Positions 9,185 through 17,606 of a stretch of 64,000 nucleotides of DNA are shown one piece after another. The stretch comes from JAGTVG01 sp963820995 (GTDB taxonomy: Bacteria; Bacteroidota; Bacteroidia; Cytophagales; Cyclobacteriaceae), in the NCBI GenBank assembly GCA_963820995.1, contig CAWGCL010000006.1, positions 919,453-983,452 of the forward strand. The letters are read 5' to 3'. Positions within the stretch are counted from its first letter, which is position 1. Every line of letters starts with the position of its first letter. The notes under the pieces were generated by a model. It did no database searches. It worked only from the letters and a program-made list of their open reading frames with translations, and was not told the origin of the DNA. A program made the position numbers and the translations under genes.

Positions 9185-9967
9185 TTATTTAGTGATGATT
9201 TCCAGACATCGTAACCAGAAATCATTATAATCCTTCCAATAAACAAAGTTGCATCCCCAATGAGGTGCCGGATCTGAAGTATATGCCAAAACTTTCCCTT
9301 TACCATGTGCTTGGTAACTTAGCAACGGATCTTCAGTATTCCTTACCTTCATGATCACTTCACTTTTCTCCCGGGGTAGCGTTCTATTATAACCCATTAT
9401 AGGAGGCATTTTTGAAAAATCGATATCTTCAAATTTTTTACTCCATTCATTGTCAACTTCTGAATAAAATCCCTCGGTGCTCTCGATAAGATCCTCGATA
9501 TCCAAACACTTGACAGGTAAAATCTCTTTAAGATGTGTCCGGCCCCAGCCGCCTTTCCCTGACTCCCCGGTGAATGATAACCAGCCACCAAGAAACATGA
9601 CCGACTTACCAGATTCTACAGCTTCAATTGTTAACCTGATCCGGTCAGGAAAGGTAAGCACTCCTTTCCCGAATTTCTGCCGGTCAAAAAAACTGGGTGC
9701 TAGCTGAAACAATTTTGCTTCAACGTCACTGAATATGATTACATCATATTCCTCCAGAACCTTTTCATATTCTCCCGGTCCTAATTTATAGAAGTCCCAT
9801 GAAGGCACTGAGTTTACTTCATGCTGCCCATTTGATTCGAGTGCATTTTTAAGCCATTTGCCATAATTGAAAATCTCTAACCCTTTATGTGCATAATTAA
9901 AGGGTGATTCTGCAAATACCGGGCCTGTCAGGACAGCCCAATCACCAACATAATAGACTTTTGCCAT
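9185..9967 (-). CDS. Putative glutamine amidotransferase-like (GATase1-like, PF07090-type) protein
   Basis: The 260-residue cytoplasmic protein begins MAKVYYVGDWAVLTGPVF and has the features of the PF07090-type group: an HKGLEIFNYGKWL segment, YDVIIFSDVEA, and GGWLSFTGESGKGGWGRT where class I amidotransferases have their nucleophile elbow. No Cys is found at that elbow, so a glutaminase reaction is unlikely. These proteins commonly sit with sugar-catabolism genes and may sense or bind a small molecule. It shares a transcript with the HAD hydrolase (6-base gap) and is divergent from the secreted amidohydrolase. The name reflects fold, not a shown activity. Confidence 0.75.
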   Translation of the reverse strand: MAKVYYVGDWAVLTGPVFAESPFNYAHKGLEIFNYGKWLKNALESNGQHEVNSVPSWDFYKLGPGEYEKVLEEYDVIIFSDVEAKLFQLAPSFFDRQKFGKGVLTFPDRIRLTIEAVESGKSVMFLGGWLSFTGESGKGGWGRTHLKEILPVKCLDIEDLIESTEGFYSEVDNEWSKKFEDIDFSKMPPIMGYNRTLPREKSEVIMKVRNTEDPLLSYQAHGKGKVLAYTSDPAPHWGCNFVYWKDYNDFWLRCLEIITK

Positions 9968-10070
9968 TGATCATAAAAAAAGGTGGAATGTCGCTAAAAT
10001 ACATAAAAATGAGATGAATCATTTACTATTAACAAATATCCTTTTATCTTATCTGAAATTCTTTAATATC

Positions 10071-11138
10071 ATGAAAACGATATCATTCTTATCTCTGCTT
10101 TTACTTTCATTATATGTATCGGCACAAAACTCACCGGAGGATATTTTATTAAAAGACTACCGTCCCGAATCCATTTATAACACACCCATTTCTACAATCG
10201 GGAAGGCTGCATATCCTGTTATCGATATGCACAGCCATCCTTATGGGGAATCTGAAGAAGACCTTGATCGCTGGGTCGAATATATGGACACAGCAGGTAT
10301 ACAAAAAAGTATTATTATGACCATGGCTTATGGCCAGGAATTTGACTCACTAATACAGGCATATTCCAAATATAAGGATCGGTTTGATCTATGGTGTGGA
10401 TTTGATTACACGGGATATGATGATCCAGGATTCCCTGAAAATGCCATTAAAGAGCTGGAGAGATGCTATAAGGCTGGCGCTAAGGGTGTAGGTGAGCTAG
10501 GCGACAAAGGTAAAGGATTATTTTATTGTAAACCGTCTGCATGGGGCATGCATTCTGATGATGACCGTATGGTCCCTCTTTTTAGTAAATGTGCCGAATT
10601 AAATCTACCGGTAAATATTCATATAGCTGAACCCAAGTGGATGTATGAGAAAATGGACGAAACCAATGATGGTTTGATGAATGCTTTTGAATGGCGGTTG
10701 GATAATAAAGAAGGTATCGTAAACCATGAAGGACTCATGGTCATACTTGAAAATACGCTCAGAAAAAATCCCAATACAACTTTTATCGCATGTCATTTGG
10801 CTAACTGTTGTTATGATCTTTCCATTGTAGGTGGAATGCTGGATAAATACCCAAAGTTTTACATTGATATCGGAGCAAGATTTGGCGAATTCTCTCCTAT
10901 TCCTAAAACGGCTAAGGCCTTCTTTATCAAATACCAGGACAGGATAGTCTATGGAACCGACATGGGTATAGATTTAGATATGTATAGAACCACATTCAGA
11001 ATATTGGAAACTGCTGATGAACATTTTTACGATCATGATAGATTCGGCTATCACTGGCCTTTATATGGATTGGATCTGCCTGATGAAGTGCTGGAGAAAG
11101 TGTATAATAAGAACGTGTCAATTCTTCAGCAATACTAA
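10071..11138 (+). CDS. Secreted amidohydrolase (PF04909-like), paralogue of the gene at 28.2 kb
   Basis: From the ATG at 10071 this 355-residue protein has a signal peptide (LLSLYVSAQ). A metal-dependent TIM barrel follows: IDMHSHPY (HxH), NIHIAEP (His), ACHLAN (His) and YGTDMG (Asp). The longer frame from 10014 adds 19 residues that would bury the signal, so I reject it. The family hydrolyses or decarboxylates small cyclic or aromatic substrates and lactones; the specific one is not visible. The shared ending LPDEVLEKVYNKN shows that it and the copy at 28.2 kb are paralogues. It diverges from the GATase-like gene with about 100 bases between. Confidence 0.82.
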   Translation: MKTISFLSLLLLSLYVSAQNSPEDILLKDYRPESIYNTPISTIGKAAYPVIDMHSHPYGESEEDLDRWVEYMDTAGIQKSIIMTMAYGQEFDSLIQAYSKYKDRFDLWCGFDYTGYDDPGFPENAIKELERCYKAGAKGVGELGDKGKGLFYCKPSAWGMHSDDDRMVPLFSKCAELNLPVNIHIAEPKWMYEKMDETNDGLMNAFEWRLDNKEGIVNHEGLMVILENTLRKNPNTTFIACHLANCCYDLSIVGGMLDKYPKFYIDIGARFGEFSPIPKTAKAFFIKYQDRIVYGTDMGIDLDMYRTTFRILETADEHFYDHDRFGYHWPLYGLDLPDEVLEKVYNKNVSILQQY

Positions 11139-11153
11139 TAAATGTAAATTAAC

Positions 11154-11963
11154 CTAGGCTGTTGTCTTTTTATACAGGCCATAAAAGAAAAAAGGTAAAA
11201 ACCCGAAGTTTATCACCAGGACCGCAATACCCAATAATACAGCCGCGCCGGGTAAATGAAGGATCTTAAGAACTGCTCCCGTAAGCAATAAAGCAATCCC
11301 CATTAAACCGAGAATATATTGTTTTTTAGTAAATGAATTTTCTGTATGCTCTTTTATCCCTGATCCTTTATAGGAACGATAAAATAGTATGGGTAAATAT
11401 CCAAAGTTCAATATCACAACAGAGAGCAACAGGGCCACGCCGGATCCTGGCAGGTGAAATATTTTCATGACAGCCCCGGAAAGCAGGAATGCTAATCCAA
11501 GATAGCCCAAAATGTACTTCATTTTATATGAAATGAATTTGGAATACTCGGTTTTATAAAAATTAAGAAGTACTAATGGCAACAAAAAAAAGATCATTAT
11601 TCCAGCTCCAATTAAAAGAAGCATCCCTCCGGCAGGCCAATGTTGAATTTTAAACAAAATGCCAGTCATCAGGATAAATGCTACAATAAATCCTGTTACA
11701 AACAATAATTTTTTCATGATTTTTATTCTTTTTGATGAAAGTAAGAAAATCGATTCCTGATAAATTTCATTAAATCCATTTGGGCATATAATCTGATATG
11801 CTTCATTATATGATTCTTCAAAACTCTTTCCTCGCTGCATATTGTTCTCTATGATACAGCAAAAGTGATCTACAAGATCCTCTTTTAATTCCTCTGAATC
11901 TATAAGGCTCTTGTTTACCTGATCGAAAATATGATCAACCTGTTTATCCGTTAACTTGTTCAT
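11154..11963 (-). CDS. Membrane protein with three GldL-like FKIxHWPG repeats, PadR partner
   Basis: The 269-residue protein has a cytoplasmic helical N-terminus (1-75, rich in charged residues). Six hydrophobic segments follow, arranged as three helix pairs. Each pair carries the same motif: FKIQHWPAG (104-112), MKIFHLPGS (166-174) and LKILHLPGA (232-240). The motif matches the conserved KI-x-HWPG in the first membrane helix of GldL, the gliding/T9SS motor protein, but here it is present three times in one chain. Its start overlaps the stop of the PadR gene by 4 bases, a translational-coupling arrangement typical of PadR regulators and their target membrane protein. The function is unknown; a proton- or ion-conducting role would be speculation. 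Confidence 0.7.
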   Translation of the reverse strand: MNKLTDKQVDHIFDQVNKSLIDSEELKEDLVDHFCCIIENNMQRGKSFEESYNEAYQIICPNGFNEIYQESIFLLSSKRIKIMKKLLFVTGFIVAFILMTGILFKIQHWPAGGMLLLIGAGIMIFFLLPLVLLNFYKTEYSKFISYKMKYILGYLGLAFLLSGAVMKIFHLPGSGVALLLSVVILNFGYLPILFYRSYKGSGIKEHTENSFTKKQYILGLMGIALLLTGAVLKILHLPGAAVLLGIAVLVINFGFLPFFFYGLYKKTTA

Positions 11964-12304
11964 GTTATCTGAGCAATTGGTTTAAATGACAGAATATTTT
12001 TGATGGTGGATATGAAATCTTCAATTTCAGCCACTTTCTCTGATTTTACCAGGCTCCCTTCAGAAGTCAATTTATAATATCGCCTTACTCTTTTACCTAT
12101 ATTAACTGTTTCAATTGTGACGAGCCCATCATCTTTGAGTTTGTGTAATGCTGGATATAAGGAACCTTCCTTGATCAGAATTTTACTATCAGATAATTCC
12201 TTCACCTTCTGTGCAATCTGATAACCATACATTTTCTGATTCTCGGCCAAAAGCTTTAGAATAATCGCTGATAATGTTCCTTTCAATAGTTCTTTAGAAT
12301 ACAT
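11960..12304 (-). CDS. PadR-family transcriptional regulator
   Basis: The 114-residue winged-helix protein starts at ATG 12304 with MYSKELLKGTLSAIILKLL. It continues with MYGYQIAQKV, IKEGSLYPALHKLKDDGLV and the wing RVRRYYKLTSEG, all diagnostic for PadR repressors of Bacteroidota. A longer frame from 12364 exists but overlaps an upstream small ORF and lacks family sequence. It is the first gene of a two-gene operon with the GldL-like membrane protein and probably represses its own operon. PadR proteins respond to small ligands or envelope stress; the ligand here is unknown. Confidence 0.9.
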   Translation of the reverse strand: MYSKELLKGTLSAIILKLLAENQKMYGYQIAQKVKELSDSKILIKEGSLYPALHKLKDDGLVTIETVNIGKRVRRYYKLTSEGSLVKSEKVAEIEDFISTIKNILSFKPIAQIT

Positions 12305-12353
12305 AGTTTGAAGATACATAGATTCATGATGTATTCCAAAGAATATTTTAGTT

Positions 12354-12512
12354 TTATTCAACATATACCTTTATAGTATTCCTATCGTCATGTCTGACTT
12401 TAAGAAAACCACCCTTTTCTAATACTTCCCAGGTCCAGCTTTCGTGATCCATGTCATTTATTTCCTTAATTTCCATATTAATGACAGAAACTATGGAAGG
12501 TTTTTCACTCAT
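12354..12512 (-). CDS. Small hypothetical ORF upstream of padR-like gene
   Basis: An ATG at 12512 opens a 52-codon frame ending with TAA at 12354, about 50 bases before the PadR start and on the same strand. The product is acidic-to-neutral, with WTWEVLEKGGFLKVRHDD as its most protein-like stretch and no signal or membrane segment. I do not recognise it. It could be a leader peptide, a tiny real gene, or a remnant of a larger gene, since decayed sequence lies just upstream. Confidence 0.35.
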   Translation of the reverse strand: MSEKPSIVSVINMEIKEINDMDHESWTWEVLEKGGFLKVRHDDRNTIKVYVE

Positions 12513-12548
12513 CCTGATTAATTCCTGACTTTTTATATCAAAAGTTTT

Positions 12549-12797
12549 TTAAAAGATATTTACGACATCCAAATCGCTATCAGGAACTTCATGATACAAT
12601 TTTTTATTCAGATCAGGGGCATAATCCGCTTGAAAAACGATTGAAGTAGAATTAAGGATATGGTTTGAATTTGAAGCAGCAATCGAGAACAGGCAACTTA
12701 ACAGAATGCCAGTTTTACTCTTTTCATATGTGAACCGTAATTTATTTAGGTGCTTAAATTCAAATTTCCTGAAGGTCTTGATATTATAAATATTGTA
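12549..12797 (-). pseudogene. Open-frame remnant without start codon
   Basis: Between the small ORF and the inositol-phosphatase gene there is an 82-codon open stretch bounded upstream by TGA. It contains a signal-peptide-like segment (GILLSCLFSIAASNS) but no usable ATG in this frame; an ATG in a neighbouring frame stops after nine codons. This is what a frameshifted small secreted protein would look like. I cannot name a family. The rest of the 12.5-12.8 kb gap shows nothing else. Confidence 0.25.
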
Positions 12798-12837
12798 TCA
12801 CAACATATGATTCTCCTAAAATATATCAATCTGGAAA

Positions 12838-13638
12838 TTAATACTTAGAAACCATGTCCATGACCGGTTTATGTAATTGTGAAGCACATGCAATAACAGC
12901 ATAATTTCGAAGGTAATTGTCAATATTTAGGTCAAATTCAATATCAGAACCATCCAGCTCAGTCATAACACCTCCCGCTTCCTTAATAATCAGATAAGGA
13001 GCTACAATATCCCAGATTTTAGTAGAATGATTTATATTCCCCCCAAATCTGCCATCTGCCACATAACAGAAGTCTATAAGACAATTTGTTGCCCTGATAT
13101 TTCTGACATTCTGAATGACCTCAAATAGGAGGTCTGTTTCATATTTGGTCTTTTCAAGATTAACAGAATAATCGGTGGCATAAGAAAACAAAACATTTTT
13201 TAAGGAACGTTCCTGCGTTACATGAATAGTATCTCCATTACATGTTGCGCCTTTCCCTATTTCTGCATAATACATTAAATCGTAGAAAGGTAAATATGCT
13301 CCAGCCGCATAGGGTTTGTCGTGTTGCAATACCGCGAGAAGCGTACCAAACCATGGAAGGCCCGCGGCATAGTTTGAGGTGCCGTCAATGGGGTCTATTA
13401 CCCAGGTATATTCCGATCCTGTCATGACTGCACCCGTCTCTTCACCTATAATACTATGGTTTGGGTATTTAGTTGAAATTATATGTTCTATTTTTCGTTC
13501 AGCAGCAACATCCATTTCAGTAACAATGCTGCTTTGATTTTCTTTAAGCTCTTCCTCAATCTCTTTACCAAATTTGGACATCAGTATTGTGGAGGCTTCT
13601 TTCAGGCATTTTTTGATTATTTTTTCGGGGAACACCAT
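12838..13638 (-). CDS. Inositol-monophosphatase-family phosphatase
   Basis: The 266-residue cytoplasmic protein carries the three metal motifs of the Li+-sensitive phosphatase family: GEETG (first Glu site), DPIDGTSNY (the DPIDGT core) and WDIVAPYLIIKEAGG near the C-terminus. Members dephosphorylate inositol-1-phosphate, histidinol phosphate or 3'-phosphoadenosine-type nucleotides (CysQ); the sequence alone does not decide. I prefer ATG 13638 to the TTG at 13677. It is monocistronic, with about 165 bases to the GH2 gene upstream. Confidence 0.85.
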   Translation of the reverse strand: MVFPEKIIKKCLKEASTILMSKFGKEIEEELKENQSSIVTEMDVAAERKIEHIISTKYPNHSIIGEETGAVMTGSEYTWVIDPIDGTSNYAAGLPWFGTLLAVLQHDKPYAAGAYLPFYDLMYYAEIGKGATCNGDTIHVTQERSLKNVLFSYATDYSVNLEKTKYETDLLFEVIQNVRNIRATNCLIDFCYVADGRFGGNINHSTKIWDIVAPYLIIKEAGGVMTELDGSDIEFDLNIDNYLRNYAVIACASQLHKPVMDMVSKY

Positions 13639-13804
13639 TTTCTTGAGATTATAATTCTGGTAATTTTTTTTTATCAAGTTAATATAAGTAACCGCTAACT
13701 ATTGTTTCAATCTGAACTTGCTTTGATCTATTTTCAGCTTAAGCCGGGAGCAATCAAAGCATATTGCATGTAATAAACTAAACTGTTTCATACTATAGGA
13801 TTAC

Positions 13805-15937
13805 TTACTTAACGATCATTTTTCTTTTTGAAATCGTGGTTTCCCGTCCATCCGTAGACAGTGATTTGGCCTCAAGCCAATACATACCAGGTACCTTTGG
13901 TGTTGTAATTTTAAAACTATAGGTCATTGCACCAAGAGATTTAATTGAAAACTTCGATGATTTATAGGTCAGAATGCTTCCATCCGGCCATTTGATCATC
14001 ACATCAAGATCGCCGTTAAGATCCTTGTATTCATCATTTACCATCATAACAGGAATCGATATTTCTTTTCCGGGGTCAACCTGAGATTTACTATAATTAA
14101 TATATAAGCCCAGGGGTTTAAAAACCTGTACAAAGTAAGATTCATAAGCCGGATGAATCGTCAATTTGTCAATATCATCAAAAAGATCTCCCGTAATTAC
14201 ATTTTCAAAATTCCCGGTAAGGAAAGTAAAGTGTAATACACCTGCATAATTCCGGTGTGCCCGAAAATATTCAGTTTCAATTGCCAAAAGGTACGCAGCC
14301 AGTTCTATTCTTTCTCTATTAGATGCTCCAGGCGCTATAGAATCATATACACGTTTAGAAAGAATGGTGGGGCTTCCATCCCTTTTCAGCCATAACCAGC
14401 CATATTCATTTAAAACACATGCATGTGCTGTCGGATGAGGTGAATTTGTGGTTTTTGGTGCAACTTTTTCTTCATATTCCGAATAATTCCAACCATTCCA
14501 TGCAATATTATAATGGTGGTCTTCAACCGGGTCATCGGGCCCGACAGGCAGGCCATAACCATTATCCCAGGCCCTGTCTGACAGGTCTAAAGTGCGCACA
14601 TCCCTGATTATATCACGAAGATATTCTGTATTGGTTTCATTACAAATATCCCACCAGGCCACAGACGCATGATTCCAGTTATCTTCCATCCATTCTACGA
14701 TCTGATGTTTCAACTCGGTGCTGTCCCAATTAGAATGATATTGCCAAATGAAAAACTCGTTCTGAATGATAAGACCTGTTTCATCCGCAATATCAAGCCA
14801 CTTATCAGGTACCGGTCCAATACAAAAGCGGAAAGAATTCCAATTGAACTTCCTTGGCCAGGACACCAACAATCTTCTTACCCAATTCTCATCCCATGGC
14901 AGTAGAGCGCAACTGTCATCATCAAAAAATCTGTGCAATGTGATATTAGAACCTCGCAGATAATATGGCTTCCCATTTAAATAGGCCAGTTTTGTTTTTG
15001 TATCGAATTTAAATTCCCTCATCCCAAAACGGGTTGACAAATCATCACCATCAGTGTTCATTTTAAGAATATACAGATTCGGTTCTTCAGGCGACCATAA
15101 TCTGGCTTCCGGGATTTGTATAGTATCCAGAACCAAAAGTGTATCATTGTCGTTGATAAGCATAGCCTCCATGTTGTTGTCGGTCTTCTGAAAGTCGAAC
15201 TTATATCCTTCCAAAGTGTATTCTAATTTCAAAACCTTTGGCTCTCCCTTATTTACAATTCTGGACTGGACAATGACATTTGAATTGTATATGTCCGGGG
15301 CTACCTGTACATTTTCAATAAATGGATAATTGGCTGTAATTATAGATACATCATCATATATTCCCGGTGTCCATTTGGGCTTCTCATAATCGGAACCCGA
15401 GGGAGCCCAATCTGGCATAGCGCCTGGGTGAGCTCCAATTCTTACGATCAATTCATTCTTCCCATTCTTTTTCACAAGATCAGTTATCTCAAACTTTCCG
15501 GAAGTAAAGCAACCCAGATGTGAGCCGGCATTTTTACCATTAACCCATACAGAAGTGCCGAACTGGGCTTTATTGATCTTTAGAATGACAAGATCTTTTT
15601 TATCCTCAATTTCAAATATTTTCTTGTACCAGAAATATTTGCGCTCCTGGTGAGGAATACCCACTTTTATTGTATCGACATTGACTGCTTTTATTTGAGC
15701 CCTCACGAATCCATTCTGGAGGTAATCCAATCCATCAAATTGATCTACATCCGGAAAGGCCGGTGTCGATTGATTGACCATTCCGGGCACCTGAATCAGA
15801 TGTTCAAAGACTTGGGGAATAACATCAGGTTCTACACCATCTTCGATTTCCCACTCTCCATTCAATGATATAACCGTTCTTTGTGCTAATAACAGATTTG
15901 AAAGCACAAGAAAAATGATTAAAAAAGTGTACTTCAT
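13805..15937 (-). CDS. Glycoside hydrolase family 2-type secreted enzyme
   Basis: The 710-residue protein has a signal peptide (LVLSNLLLAQ), a jelly-roll sugar-binding domain (about 20-190), an immunoglobulin-like sandwich (about 200-290) and a TIM barrel (about 300-590). Catalytic residues are visible: acid/base E434 in WWDICNETN and nucleophile E511 in CVLNEYGWLW, with the strand GSNITLHRFF as in GH2. The specificity may be beta-galactosidase, beta-glucuronidase or beta-mannosidase; I cannot choose. It is shorter than LacZ and like many Bacteroidota periplasmic exo-enzymes. It is monocistronic, consistent with single glycan-trimming enzymes scattered in this window. Confidence 0.85.
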   Translation of the reverse strand: MKYTFLIIFLVLSNLLLAQRTVISLNGEWEIEDGVEPDVIPQVFEHLIQVPGMVNQSTPAFPDVDQFDGLDYLQNGFVRAQIKAVNVDTIKVGIPHQERKYFWYKKIFEIEDKKDLVILKINKAQFGTSVWVNGKNAGSHLGCFTSGKFEITDLVKKNGKNELIVRIGAHPGAMPDWAPSGSDYEKPKWTPGIYDDVSIITANYPFIENVQVAPDIYNSNVIVQSRIVNKGEPKVLKLEYTLEGYKFDFQKTDNNMEAMLINDNDTLLVLDTIQIPEARLWSPEEPNLYILKMNTDGDDLSTRFGMREFKFDTKTKLAYLNGKPYYLRGSNITLHRFFDDDSCALLPWDENWVRRLLVSWPRKFNWNSFRFCIGPVPDKWLDIADETGLIIQNEFFIWQYHSNWDSTELKHQIVEWMEDNWNHASVAWWDICNETNTEYLRDIIRDVRTLDLSDRAWDNGYGLPVGPDDPVEDHHYNIAWNGWNYSEYEEKVAPKTTNSPHPTAHACVLNEYGWLWLKRDGSPTILSKRVYDSIAPGASNRERIELAAYLLAIETEYFRAHRNYAGVLHFTFLTGNFENVITGDLFDDIDKLTIHPAYESYFVQVFKPLGLYINYSKSQVDPGKEISIPVMMVNDEYKDLNGDLDVMIKWPDGSILTYKSSKFSIKSLGAMTYSFKITTPKVPGMYWLEAKSLSTDGRETTISKRKMIVK

Positions 15938-16178
15938 AATAGCGTTTTAAAAAAATTTCATATATTCCAGTAGCTGGGCGTAAGTTACAATTTTTTTATA
16001 TGAATCAACACACCATCACAACTGAAAATCTCTTAAAAAATGGGGACCAAATACTTTATTTTATAAGCCTAAGATAAATTAGAGCCACATCATTTAGTTA
16101 GAATTTACAAAGTTAAATGCTTGGAAACAAAAGGATAAAATTCCAGGCAATCAGACTAAACAACACTAATCCCTGGAC

Positions 16179-17408
16179 CTATTTCTTTTTGAAATGTTTT
16201 TTGTTCTTTTTTTTCCCGGAATGGAAATTTTTCTTTTTCTTAAATCCTCTATCTGGTTTAGGGTCATATGCAGGGCCCTCACCCAGGAAATCAGGCAATT
16301 TGGCTTTTGAGACAGGTTTTCCAAGGAGTTTTTCAATACCCTGGAATTTCTGTTGATCTTCTTTATTTATAAATGTAAAAGCAGCTCCCTTTGATTCAGC
16401 CCTTGCTGTTCTTCCCACACGGTGAACATAATCCTCCCCATCTGAAGGCACATCATAATTAATTACAAGGTCAATATCATCTACATCAATACCCCTGGAG
16501 ACAATATCAGTGGCCACCAGAACCATATGTTGCTTATTCTTAAAACTGGTGATGACCTGATTTCTGGTCTCCTGATCAAGATCCGAGTGTATATCGTAAG
16601 ATGCAAATCCTGCTTTCTTAAGCTCACGGTTCAGTTCTTTGGCTATAACTTTTTTGGAGCAGAACACTAAAACACTGCGTAAGTGCTTTGCATTTAAGAC
16701 ATGCTTTAATAAAGCGACTTTTTGATTATCATATACTACAAACGCTACCTGCAAAATCTTATCTGGAGGCTTGGAAATGGCGATATTCACTTCTAAAGGA
16801 TCATTAGCAACCTTTTTTGCCAAGGTTCTGAATTTATCAGGCATAGTCGCCGAAAACAAGAGATTCTGTCTCTTTTCAGGGAGGTGGGAGATTATATTCA
16901 TAATATCATCATAAAATCCCATATCGAGCATCCGATCCGCCTCATCCAGAACAAGGTATTTCAAATCCTTAAAACTTACATATCCCATTTTAAGGTGCGC
17001 CTGCATTCTGCCGGGTGTGCAGGTTACAATATCAGCTCCATGAGTCAATGCATTTTTCTCCCTTACATATAACTCACCTGCACCACCTCCGTAAACAGGA
17101 AGTGAACTGATTTGGGTAAAGTAGGCCAATCCCTCCAGGTTTTGGTCTATTTGAATGGCTAATTCCCGCGTAGGTACAATGATCAGGGCCTTTATATGGT
17201 CATCATGTTTTGAGGTAATAATTTTATTAACAATTGGTAATAAAAATGCAGCTGTTTTCCCGGTTCCGGTTTGGGCTGTGGCTATCATATCCCTTCCATC
17301 CAGAATTGCAGGAATTACTTGCTCCTGAATTGGAGTTGGGTTTTGAAACCCCATGGAATCGATTCCCTGGATTATCCGGTCGTCAAGATTAAATTTTTTA
17401 AAGCTCAA
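16179..17408 (-). CDS. DEAD-box RNA helicase, RhlE-like
   Basis: All helicase motifs are present in order in 409 residues: Q motif (FQNPTPIQEQ), motif I AQTGTGKT, Ia PTRELAIQ, Ib TPGR, II DEAD, III SAT, IV VLVFCS, V DIVSRGIDVDDIDLVINYD and VI HRVGRTAR. A very basic Lys/Phe tail (FKKKKNFHSGKKKNKKHFKKK-type) follows, as in RhlE/DbpA-like enzymes used for ribosome assembly or cold adaptation and for mRNA decay. The frame begins at a TTG (17408) with no upstream ATG. It acts in the cytoplasm on structured RNA and stands alone in its region. Confidence 0.93.
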   Translation of the reverse strand: MSFKKFNLDDRIIQGIDSMGFQNPTPIQEQVIPAILDGRDMIATAQTGTGKTAAFLLPIVNKIITSKHDDHIKALIIVPTRELAIQIDQNLEGLAYFTQISSLPVYGGGAGELYVREKNALTHGADIVTCTPGRMQAHLKMGYVSFKDLKYLVLDEADRMLDMGFYDDIMNIISHLPEKRQNLLFSATMPDKFRTLAKKVANDPLEVNIAISKPPDKILQVAFVVYDNQKVALLKHVLNAKHLRSVLVFCSKKVIAKELNRELKKAGFASYDIHSDLDQETRNQVITSFKNKQHMVLVATDIVSRGIDVDDIDLVINYDVPSDGEDYVHRVGRTARAESKGAAFTFINKEDQQKFQGIEKLLGKPVSKAKLPDFLGEGPAYDPKPDRGFKKKKNFHSGKKKNKKHFKKK

Positions 17409-17606
17409 TATTTTATTTTATTATGATGGAGAATAGCTCAGCTGACTCCCTATTTATGAAAAGGCATTCTTTCAAATCAAAATTATAACTTGAATTAAAT
17501 CAAAATAATTATTAAATTCTTGGTTGATAAATGTACCTTGAACAAATGATTTTTTTACTAAAATATCCATTTCATAGAGCAATAGTGTGAAATTTAAAAT
17601 AAAATT

